A stretch of 64,000 bases of DNA, taken from positions 1 to 64,000 of the forward strand of contig JAYWCL010000106.1 of assembly GCA_043780595.1 (NCBI GenBank). Direction: 5' to 3'. Every line of letters begins with the position of its first letter. The first letter of the stretch is position 1. The notes below the pieces were generated by a model, which saw only the letters and a list, made by a program, of their open reading frames with translations, was not told the DNA's origin and searched no databases. Positions 1-7,566 of the stretch are shown one piece after another. The stretch is from Limnoglobus sp043780595. Its GTDB lineage: Bacteria > Planctomycetota > Planctomycetia > Gemmatales > Gemmataceae. The position numbers were made by a program, and so were the translations under genes.

Positions 1-46
1 CACCCCGGTACGGGATTGTCAGAATATGGGTGAAGTCTACGCGCTC

Positions 47-70
47 CGCTACGCAAAGCCTGCGCGTCGC
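47..70. repeat. Short dispersed repeat, copy 1
   Basis: CGCTACGCAAAGCC followed by a GCG-rich stretch. The reverse complement GGCTTTGCGTAGCG recurs at 29347-29360 and at 38820-38833, where it forms the last codons of the subtilase gene. The rest of positions 1-138 shows no gene. Confidence 0.5.
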
Positions 71-138
71 GGCTAATTGAACCCGAACCGAGATGACCCG
101 AAAACGCCGTCAACCGTAACTTCACGTCACCTGGGCAT

Positions 139-492
139 CACCCACACGATTTCCCAAAGTCAAAAAGTTTTAGGCGATTTGACGTAAGTCGACTTTTGCA
201 TTGTGCACAAAGTGACGCAAAAGTGTCGCGAAATGACATAGAAATGTCGCGTCCGGTCGATTTTGTGTCAATGTTGGTCGATTTTATGTCGGGTCCGGTC
301 GATTTTCGACCAGTAGTTTCGACGGATGTGTAATCGTGAGCCTCGACATAACCCACGACAGGATGACAGGATACGGGAAAATCGCCCGAAACGGATCGGC
401 GATTTGCGATCGAAAAGTGGCGTTTTGGGGCCTCAAAAACCGAAAAAACCGGTTTTTGAGTGTCCGCAATTGTGACTTACGTCGATTGTGAG
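139..492 (-). repeat. Dispersed intergenic element A, copy 1
   Basis: About 350 bp that recur at 28954-29310 (inverted) and 41446-41792. GACGTAAGTC at 181-190 and its reverse complement GACTTACGTC at 473-482 face each other. Between them GGTCGATTTT occurs at 255, 276 and 297, exactly 21 bp apart, and weaker 21-bp units precede it (TGTCGC at 224 and 245). The right end lies 34 bp after the stop codon of the SecA-like gene. Similarity to copy 2 is high by eye and continues about 40 bp beyond the left inverted motif. No transposase is present. A 72-residue frame on the minus strand is open here and in copy 2 but not in copy 3, so I do not call it a gene. Confidence 0.75.
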
Positions 493-516
493 ATGCCGAA
501 AAGTGTCAACGTTCGC

Positions 517-2544
517 CTAATCGACGTATGGGTCGGCACCGAGGTCTTGCATCATTTCTTGGCGGTTTTTGTCGTAGTTCATGAGGTCGAGGCGTTGCTT
601 GTAGTGCTTCTTTTCGACGCGGCGTTGGGCTTTGCGGAAGAGGCTGCGGAACATCGCCCACGGCCGGTTGGAACCGGAGCGACCGAGTGCTTCGAGGGAA
701 CGCTGTTTCGCGACGCCGAGGCCTTCGAGGAGTTGATCGTCCAACGATAAAAAGAACTGCGCGCTACCGGGGTCGCCCTGCCGTCCGGCGCGGCCTGCGA
801 GTTGGCGGTCGATGCGTTCGGCTTCGTGGCGTTCGGTACCAATCACGTGCAGGCCGCCGTTCGTGGCGACGCCCACGCCAAGCTTGATGTCGGTGCCGCG
901 ACCGGCCATGTTCGTGGCGACGGTCACGCGACCGAGTTGCCCCGCTTCGGCGATAATCTCGGCTTCGTTCGCGTCTTGCCGTGCGTTCAACACGCGGTGA
1001 TCGACCCCCGCCAACGATAGCAAACTCGATAGCCGTTCGGATTTATCGACGGTTCGCGTGCCGATCAGCACGGGCCGCCCCAATGCGATCATCTCTTGAA
1101 TCTGCTTCACGACGGCGTCGAATTTCGCGCCTTCCGTCGGGAACACGGCATCGGAAACCTGCCGGCGTTTCACGGGGCGATTCGTCGGAATGCTCGTAAC
1201 CCAACGGCGATAGACGCGACGCATTTCGGAGAAGTTCGGCATCAGCGTACCGCTCATCCCGGCGAGCTTTTTGTAGATGCGGTAGAAGTTCTGGAACGTC
1301 ACCTGCGCCGCGTGTTCGGAGGCCATCGTGATCGTCACGTTCTCCTTCGCTTCGACGGCTTGGTGCAGTCCATCGCGCCAGTGGCGGTCGGGCATCGGTC
1401 GACCGGTGCCTTCGTCGATGATGACGATCTTGTTTTCCTTGTTGATCATGTAATGCTGATCTTTGGCGAAGCGATGGTAGGCGTGCAGCGACTTTTCGAC
1501 TTGCTCTAGCAGCTTATCCATCGCCTGCGCGTGCTTGCCCGTCGGCGGGTTGGCGTAGCGCACCATCTGCCGCCCCGCGTCGGTAATCTCGATCTTATCC
1601 TTCTTAATATCCAGGCGAAAGTGCTCGTCGCGGGTGAGCGTTCGCCCGAGGTCGTCGGCCCACTTGTACACGACTTGCTCTTCGGTCGTGGCATCGCGGG
1701 TCGGGTTCGCGATAATCAACGGCGTGCGGGCTTCATCGACGAAAATGCTGTCGGCTTCATCGACGATGGCGTAGTAAAGATCGCGCTGGACGCGCGGGTC
1801 GACCTTCGCCTGCCCACCCACCCACGGCGTCCAAAACGGGGTCGCGCCCGCCTGCCCGCCACGCAGTTTCAGCCGGTCGCGCAGGAAGTCGAAACCGAAC
1901 TCGGCGGCGGTGCCGTAGGTGATGTCGCTGCGGTACATCGTCATCCGTTCTTGGTCTTCCATCTTCTGCTGAATGCAACCGACTGAAAGGCCGAGAACGT
2001 GAAAGACGGGGCTGGTTTCGGCGGCGTCGCGCTTGGCGAGGTAATCGTTCACGGTCGTGATGTGAACGCCTTTGCCGATGAGCGCATTGACGTAGGCGGG
2101 GGAGATCGCGCAGAGGGTTTTGCCTTCGCCCGTAGCTAACTGCACGAGGCCGCCGTAGTGCATGACGATGCCGGCCGCGAGTTGCACGTCGAAAAGTTGG
2201 TAGCCGAAGATGCGTCGAATGGCGATCGCGCACAGCCCGAACGCCTCCGGAATGAGCTTATCGAGGTTCGCCCCGCCTCGCGCGCGCCCGCGCAAGTTCA
2301 TGCTCTTCTTGCGAATGTCGTCGTCGTTGAGGTTGAGAAACTGCGCTTCCCAGTAGCGAATTTTCGGGATGACGAGCGTGGCTTTGGCGAGGCGACGCTT
2401 CCACGGTCGCGGGTCGGCGACGGCACGAATGCGGTTCGCGACGAGCGTGCCGAGACGCCCCGGCACGTTCGCAATCGGCGGCTTCCTCGGCTGCCGCGAT
2501 TCCGGAACCAGTTCCACAAGCTCTTCGGCCTCAGCAGTACTCAT
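517..2544 (-). CDS. SecA-like preprotein translocase ATPase, short form without helical wing domain
   Basis: A motor ATPase of the SecA family, expected to act at the cytoplasmic face of the SecYEG channel. The 675 residues contain Walker A (GEGKT, about 139-143), a DEAD Walker B (about 262-265) followed by FVDEARTPLII, the MAGRGTDIKLG motif, and the arginine-finger region ERIDRQLAGRAGRQGDPGS. Usual SecA is 830-900 residues. Here the protein stops about 75 residues after that region, within the helical scaffold, so the rest of the scaffold, the wing and the zinc-binding tail are missing. The ATG at 2544 is chosen because GGAGAAGG lies 6 bp before it. A longer frame to 2715 would read into repeat DNA. 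It is probably a second, specialised SecA, with the full-length one elsewhere; that part is inference. Confidence 0.85.
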   Translation of the reverse strand: MSTAEAEELVELVPESRQPRKPPIANVPGRLGTLVANRIRAVADPRPWKRRLAKATLVIPKIRYWEAQFLNLNDDDIRKKSMNLRGRARGGANLDKLIPEAFGLCAIAIRRIFGYQLFDVQLAAGIVMHYGGLVQLATGEGKTLCAISPAYVNALIGKGVHITTVNDYLAKRDAAETSPVFHVLGLSVGCIQQKMEDQERMTMYRSDITYGTAAEFGFDFLRDRLKLRGGQAGATPFWTPWVGGQAKVDPRVQRDLYYAIVDEADSIFVDEARTPLIIANPTRDATTEEQVVYKWADDLGRTLTRDEHFRLDIKKDKIEITDAGRQMVRYANPPTGKHAQAMDKLLEQVEKSLHAYHRFAKDQHYMINKENKIVIIDEGTGRPMPDRHWRDGLHQAVEAKENVTITMASEHAAQVTFQNFYRIYKKLAGMSGTLMPNFSEMRRVYRRWVTSIPTNRPVKRRQVSDAVFPTEGAKFDAVVKQIQEMIALGRPVLIGTRTVDKSERLSSLLSLAGVDHRVLNARQDANEAEIIAEAGQLGRVTVATNMAGRGTDIKLGVGVATNGGLHVIGTERHEAERIDRQLAGRAGRQGDPGSAQFFLSLDDQLLEGLGVAKQRSLEALGRSGSNRPWAMFRSLFRKAQRRVEKKHYKQRLDLMNYDKNRQEMMQDLGADPYVD

Positions 2545-2622
2545 CGACATCCTTCTCCATTGCGACCGACAATACTGGCATGGTTCAAAACCGGGTGGCA
2601 GTTTTGCGGATTTTCCCGTTTT

Positions 2623-2826
2623 TGGCGAGCGGGGGAGGTAACTCCCCTGATCCTTCCTGAGTCGCAGATAACCTCGATTTCGATGAGACAATCTCACTTC
2701 GTTCTTGCAGCGCACCGATTATTTCTACCGCGAATATTGCCTCGATTTCGATGAGGCAATCTCGACCCAATCCTGCTGCGCACGACTGTGGTAGGATCAG
2801 TGGGCTTACACCCACCGCTCGCCTGT
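2623..2826. repeat. Imperfect inverted repeat, family B, copy 1
   Basis: The gap 2545-2854 holds only repeat DNA. A left arm near 2628-2668 (GGCGAGCGGGGGAGG, ending CTCCCCTGATCC) faces a right arm at 2794-2823 (GGATCAGTGGGCTTACACCC then ACCGCTCGCC). Inside lie two related AT-richer tracts, CTCGATTTCGATGAGACAAT near 2671-2692 and CTCGATTTCGATGAGGCAAT near 2742-2761. The right arm is identical over 30 bp to 41364-41393, and a close relative forms a perfect hairpin at 30762-30893. Confidence 0.7.
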
Positions 2827-2854
2827 AAAGGAACCGTGCTGATACGAAACTGCG

Positions 2855-5104
2855 TTAGAACAATCCTACGTCGATGGCGTTTGAGATGAAGCGGCCGACC
2901 CACCAGTATCCCGTACGCCAGTTGCAGTGGATTTTCACGCTGACGAGTGCGCCCGAGCGGAGAGTGGCATCGGGGTCGGTGAGTTCGACATCGACGAGAT
3001 ACGTCTGCGCCAACGGCACGGTTTCCTGACCGCCTTCGCCCGCTTGCTTCACGGCCAAGGGGCCGCCACCGCGTTGCGTGAGGCCGACGGGGACTTGTTT
3101 CGCGTCGGCTTCGGGCAGCCGGTTGATGCGCCCCTTGAAGATGCGATCCGTACGGCCGTGAACGTAAATCGATACTTCCAACCCACCCGATACCGGCAGA
3201 TCTTCGCGCAAGAGCTTGAAGTCGCTCGCGGACACCGGCACTTTCACTAGCAGCTTCGTCGGGTTGCCGATCGTGCAGAGTGCTTTCTGATCTTGGAAGT
3301 TGCGGTCGAACATCTTCCCGATTTCGGTCTTGCGCGGCAGGCCCATTACGACGCCATCGCGCGGCGCTTTCAGTTCGAATAAGTCGTCCGAACGACGTTT
3401 GAGTTCCTTCAATTCGCGACTGAACTTTTCGGCTTGCTGGCGGTGTCCCGCTTCGGATGTTTGCAGTTGCGCCAACGATGCCGGTGGCAGGTCGCGTTCG
3501 CCTTGTTGCTGACTGCGTAACGAGTCGGCGAGCGTCAGCGCTTCGTGCATCTGCACTTCGGCCTTGTTCTGTTCTTCGATCAGTTGCGGGCTGAAACAAC
3601 GTGCGATCACCTGCCCCGCCAACACCGTTTGGCCTTCTTCGACTTCCATCTTTTGTAAAATGGCCGGTTCGAGCAAGCCGATCGACAGGGTGTGATCCGG
3701 GCTGACCGACACCAGGCCGGTGTCGCGGACGCGGCTGATCGGCAGCGGCACCGTGAAGAACCCGATCACCAGCGCGGTGAAGATCGCCAGCGTGACGTAG
3801 ACCCGTTTCGTTTTCATATCCGGCAAGCGCCCCCGTTGACGAACGTTTTTGATCATGCGATACACCGGCCAGACGAACATCGACGCCAGCGACATGATGG
3901 CCAGCATGTGGCTAAGCACTTTTAACTTCGGCCCGAGGAAGTCGGCGAGCATCCAGATGATGCTGAACGTGACGACCCAGCGGTACACCCAACTCGCAAT
4001 CGCGTAGCCGATGAATAGCACCTTACGCCCCGTGGCCATGTACGGCTCCGGTGGCACTTCGATACCGAGTGCCTTGTCGAGGAACGAGTTCGTGATGAAC
4101 TTGTTCGAGCGATCGCGCAGGTTGGGGATTTCCAACCAGTCGGCCATCATGTAGTAGCCGTCGAACCGCATCAGTGGGTTCGCGTTAAACACGAACGTAC
4201 TGACGCTGCACAATGTCATGAGGCAGAGCGCGATGTTGTTCACGATCGGCATGTGCGGCGTGTACCACCAAACGAACGTCGAGATCGCCGCAATGATGAG
4301 TTCGACGTAAATGCCCGCGAAGCTGATGATGATTCGCTTCCACTTATCCGAGATCGTCCAGGCATCGGTGACGTTGCAATAGAGCGCAGGCGAGAAGCAC
4401 ATGAGCAGCAAGCCCATCTCGTGGCATTCCCCTCCGAACGCCTTGCAACTGAGGCCGTGCCCGAATTCGTGGATGACCTTCACCACCCCGAGCGAGAGCC
4501 AGAGATAGAGCACCGTGTTGAAGGCGAAGAACTCGTGGTACGCGGGGAGTTTGTCGTAGAAGGTCTGGAAGTGGACCATCACGTGCAAGACGGCGGCGAG
4601 CATGAGGCTAACCGACAGCGCGAAGAACGGCAGCGTGAAAATCCACCACAGGTAGCCGAACATCCACGTGAGGATGCGGTCTGGGTCGAAGACGGGGATC
4701 TTCCAGTACATGATGCTGGAGATCGCCGCGAACCGCTTCATGCGGCGTTGTTTCGCGCGGCGCTGGAACAGGTGCTTGCCCGTGCCCGCCGTTTCGCTCT
4801 GGACGAGACCCGCCGTAATCAGTTGCCGCGCGAACCCTTCGAGGTCGTTGTATTCGAGGCGGTGCGGCTTAAATTCGTCCTCGAACTTGTCCTTCACCTC
4901 TTCCATGGTGAACTGACCGTTGAACAAATGGAAGACGAAATACTCTTGCTTGTTGAAGCGGTAATAGCGCAAGCAGACCGGGTCTTTGACGACGTGGTAC
5001 GTCTTGCCTTCGTACTTCTGTTCGGAGATCTGCAAGTCCGGGCGCGTGCTCAGTCGCACGGACTTGCGTCGTTCGGCCGGGTTATTGAGTAAGGCAGTAT
5101 CCAT
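2855..5104 (-). CDS. M50-type membrane zinc protease with PqqD-like N-terminus and HlyD-like C-terminus
   Basis: A 749-residue polytopic protein. Residues about 20-105 resemble a PqqD-like domain, the fold that binds leader peptides in RiPP maturation. Several membrane helices follow, with the metalloprotease motif HEFGHG (His212, Glu213, His216) and the third-ligand region NANPLMRFDGYYMMADW near 308-324. After more helices, the last 300 residues form a periplasmic HlyD/biotinyl-lipoyl-like module (SIGLLEPAILQKMEVEEGQT, then a coiled coil and a beta-barrel part). This matches the 'putative peptide zinc metalloprotease' group. It is the third gene of a minus-strand trio with two other membrane-fusion-type proteins. 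The start at 5104 (MDTALL) is preferred over the ATG at 5131, though neither has a strong ribosome site. The substrate is unknown. Confidence 0.8.
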   Translation of the reverse strand: MDTALLNNPAERRKSVRLSTRPDLQISEQKYEGKTYHVVKDPVCLRYYRFNKQEYFVFHLFNGQFTMEEVKDKFEDEFKPHRLEYNDLEGFARQLITAGLVQSETAGTGKHLFQRRAKQRRMKRFAAISSIMYWKIPVFDPDRILTWMFGYLWWIFTLPFFALSVSLMLAAVLHVMVHFQTFYDKLPAYHEFFAFNTVLYLWLSLGVVKVIHEFGHGLSCKAFGGECHEMGLLLMCFSPALYCNVTDAWTISDKWKRIIISFAGIYVELIIAAISTFVWWYTPHMPIVNNIALCLMTLCSVSTFVFNANPLMRFDGYYMMADWLEIPNLRDRSNKFITNSFLDKALGIEVPPEPYMATGRKVLFIGYAIASWVYRWVVTFSIIWMLADFLGPKLKVLSHMLAIMSLASMFVWPVYRMIKNVRQRGRLPDMKTKRVYVTLAIFTALVIGFFTVPLPISRVRDTGLVSVSPDHTLSIGLLEPAILQKMEVEEGQTVLAGQVIARCFSPQLIEEQNKAEVQMHEALTLADSLRSQQQGERDLPPASLAQLQTSEAGHRQQAEKFSRELKELKRRSDDLFELKAPRDGVVMGLPRKTEIGKMFDRNFQDQKALCTIGNPTKLLVKVPVSASDFKLLREDLPVSGGLEVSIYVHGRTDRIFKGRINRLPEADAKQVPVGLTQRGGGPLAVKQAGEGGQETVPLAQTYLVDVELTDPDATLRSGALVSVKIHCNWRTGYWWVGRFISNAIDVGLF

Positions 5105-5140
5105 GAAATCCGTGCCACCCTTGGCGAGCATGAGAAGATG

Positions 5141-5196
5141 TGGGGCACGTTTTTAACGTGCCTTCATTGAAAGTGGCACGTTAGAAACGTGCCCCA
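5141..5196. repeat. Hairpin between the M50 gene and the WD40 lipoprotein gene
   Basis: TGGGGCACGTTTTTAACGTGCC (two 11-base halves) at 5141-5162 faces its reverse complement at 5175-5196 with one mismatch in 22. The loop is 12 bp. It lies between two genes of the trio and could be an intercistronic RNA stem-loop or a REP-like repeat. Each arm is itself partly palindromic (GGCACGT/ACGTGCC). Confidence 0.7.
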
Positions 5197-5220
5197 CGTT
5201 AACACCTCGTTTGTTCCCGA

Positions 5221-7419
5221 CTACATCTTCGCGAGCGGGAGCAGTGGCGGCATCGGGATCACGATGGGGCCGATGGGGATCGTTGCGACCGCCGGGACGA
5301 CGAGGGAGTTCGGCGACCCCACCACGATGCCGCCTGCGGGGATGATGCCCGACGGGGCCGGTACGATCGCGGCGCTGCCGGGAGCCGGCACGGGTGGCGC
5401 GGCCATTTCGCCGGGGCGAATGATGATCGTCGCCGTCGCTTTGTCCTGAAGCAGATCGACGAGTTCACCGGGGACGGCATCGGTTTCGACGCGAATTTTG
5501 ACGGTCTTCGGGTCGAGGCGAATCACCGAGGTGACGCGACCGGTGCGGACTTTCGATTGCTCGGCGAGCGTCGCTGCCGTCCAGACTTGCACGCCGCCGC
5601 TCTGCGTACCGATGGCGACGAACCACATTTTGCCATCGGGGCCGAATGCGGCACAGGTCGGTGTGGCGCGATACGGCGTGACGAGCCGACGGCGTTCGGA
5701 GCCACGGCCACCCGCTTGCGGGGCCGACCACACTTGCAACTCGCCCTTCATGTCGCCATCGCCACCCGCGGTGAGTACGTACGCATCGTCGGGGGAGAAC
5801 ATCGCCATGCCGGCGAAGCGCGCCGCCGGGCCGGAGTTTTGCATTCCACCGATTGCCTGACCGTCGGCGAGGTTCACGATTTCCATGCGGCCATCGTCTT
5901 GGTCGAACAGCGCCCGGCCACCGCCCGACGACACGCCGAGGATGTCGACGTTGCCCTTACGGTGATCGACCGCACGAACCATCGAGGCTCCCGTCGTGCC
6001 GAGCTTCCAGACCCGTAACGACTTGTCGCGTGCCGCCGTGACGAGTGTGGCTTGCGGTGTGAAACTGATCGAAGTCACCGCATCTTTGTGTTCTGCGGGA
6101 AAGGCGTACAGCTTCTTCGCGGTGGCGACATCCCACAGGAAGACTTCGCGGCCCGCGGCCGTGGCAATGTACTTGCCGTCGTGGCTGAACGCCACCGAGG
6201 AAATTCCCGCCAAGTGCGTATCGTCGAAACCGCTCATCGGCTTGTCGGAAATCTTGTCCGGATTCGAGACGTCCCAGACGCGCAATTTGCCATCGTTGCA
6301 GCCCGTCGCAACCGTCTGCTTTGCGGCTTTGGCCCCCGTGGCAGCGACCGAACGTACGCCCGAAGGGTGCGGCAGGCGAACCTGCGTGCGGGGCTTGCCC
6401 GTTGGGGCGAACGCATCCCACACGGCGGCCGTGCCATCGAGGCTGGAGGAGACGATCATCGGTCGATCTTTGTGCCCCGTAACGGCGACGCCGGTCACTT
6501 CCAGACGGTGATCGATTCGACCGAACTTCAGGTCGGGGCCGACGGGCATCGTCGGTTCGACCAGCACCTTGATACCGGGGACGACTTTATCTGCGAACTG
6601 CGATTCGAGCGTACCTTCGACGCGAACGTCTTCGGTCGAAAGTACTTCCATGATCGGATCGCCCGCGCGGACGTACTCGCCCGGTTCGCGGAGAATCTTG
6701 GTGATGATGCCGTTGACCTTGCTCGTGGAGCGGTGCTTCGCGACGAGGACTTGTGCGCGCTTCACATCGCCCGTCGCCTTGACCTTCTCCTTCATCGCCT
6801 GGCTCAGGTTTTCCTTGTAGCGGGCATGTTGTGCAACGAGGTTCAGAATTTCGAGTTGCGATGTGGCACTCTTGATCCCTTCCATCGTCTTCAACTGCTT
6901 GGACATCGCTTCGGTGGCTTCCTTGGCGGAAACGATCACGTCATCGCTGGCTGTCATCAGCAAATGGCTCGATTCGAGTTGCACTTGCACGTCGAGGTCG
7001 TTCAACATGCAGACGATGGCGTCCGCTACGACGCGGTCGCCTTCGCGCAGTCGTCGGTACGGGGCTTTCTTTTCGCTGTCGCGCTGTTCGTAAACGAGGT
7101 TCGTGGCTTTCGGATCGTAATTCGTACCGGTAGCGAGCGGCGTGCCGATCACTTCGATCTTGCCGTCGACTTCGGCGGGTACGAGTTGTTTCTTGTCGAG
7201 GCGAACGATCGCGTTCGGGATGACGACGGCGGCTTCGGGGCCACTGCCGAACTCGATCTTTTCGGGCGGAACCGCCCGGAAGAGATCCGAACCGATGTCC
7301 ACCGGAACGGCGACAGTTTGTGCTACGCCCGGCACGCCCCCGCTACCTCCCTGAGTACAGGCGGCCGCAGACAGACAGACGACACCAACCAGCGACTTCA
7401 CGACCCATTTGCGAACCAT
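5221..7419 (-). CDS. Lipoprotein with HlyD-like module and WD40 propeller
   Basis: A 732-residue predicted lipoprotein. The signal MVRKWVVKSLVGVVCLSAAA is followed by Cys21. Residues about 50-345 form a membrane-fusion-type module: an N-terminal beta part, a long helical hairpin region, a lipoyl-like half (VNGIITKILREPGEYVRAGD) and a barrel. Residues from about 350 on form WD40-type repeats (AVWDAFAPT, LRVWDVSNPD, VFLWDVATAKK, LRVWKLGTTG). The C-terminus is Pro/Gly/Ile-rich. Fusing an adaptor to a propeller suggests an envelope scaffold. The start at 7419 has GAGGGG 8 bp upstream and exposes the lipoprotein signal; a longer frame to 7557 lacks support. It sits between the GAF/HlyD gene and the M50 gene on the same strand. 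Confidence 0.8.
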   Translation of the reverse strand: MVRKWVVKSLVGVVCLSAAACTQGGSGGVPGVAQTVAVPVDIGSDLFRAVPPEKIEFGSGPEAAVVIPNAIVRLDKKQLVPAEVDGKIEVIGTPLATGTNYDPKATNLVYEQRDSEKKAPYRRLREGDRVVADAIVCMLNDLDVQVQLESSHLLMTASDDVIVSAKEATEAMSKQLKTMEGIKSATSQLEILNLVAQHARYKENLSQAMKEKVKATGDVKRAQVLVAKHRSTSKVNGIITKILREPGEYVRAGDPIMEVLSTEDVRVEGTLESQFADKVVPGIKVLVEPTMPVGPDLKFGRIDHRLEVTGVAVTGHKDRPMIVSSSLDGTAAVWDAFAPTGKPRTQVRLPHPSGVRSVAATGAKAAKQTVATGCNDGKLRVWDVSNPDKISDKPMSGFDDTHLAGISSVAFSHDGKYIATAAGREVFLWDVATAKKLYAFPAEHKDAVTSISFTPQATLVTAARDKSLRVWKLGTTGASMVRAVDHRKGNVDILGVSSGGGRALFDQDDGRMEIVNLADGQAIGGMQNSGPAARFAGMAMFSPDDAYVLTAGGDGDMKGELQVWSAPQAGGRGSERRRLVTPYRATPTCAAFGPDGKMWFVAIGTQSGGVQVWTAATLAEQSKVRTGRVTSVIRLDPKTVKIRVETDAVPGELVDLLQDKATATIIIRPGEMAAPPVPAPGSAAIVPAPSGIIPAGGIVVGSPNSLVVPAVATIPIGPIVIPMPPLLPLAKM

Positions 7420-7566
7420 GTGCGAACCCCTCACGAAGGAGAAAACGCCCGTAGGCGGAGTAGTAGTGGTGGCCGGCGGTGAGTGGAACCCGCAAGTGCG
7501 TACCGTTGGCCGGATCGACGGGGGACCGGACGGTTCACGCGGCGAACCGTCGGCCATCGGACGCGA

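Noticed and set aside
138..356. A conserved small protein encoded by element A
   Set aside because: The minus-strand frame is open in copies 1 and 2 with a seven-residue period, but that follows from the 21-bp repeats. Copy 3 breaks the frame, and no ribosome site is visible.
6052..7482. A 476-codon open frame opposite the WD40 lipoprotein gene, and similar long antisense frames over metH, cheA and serA
   Set aside because: All lie antisense to well-supported genes, are Arg/His/Ala-rich and show no family pattern.
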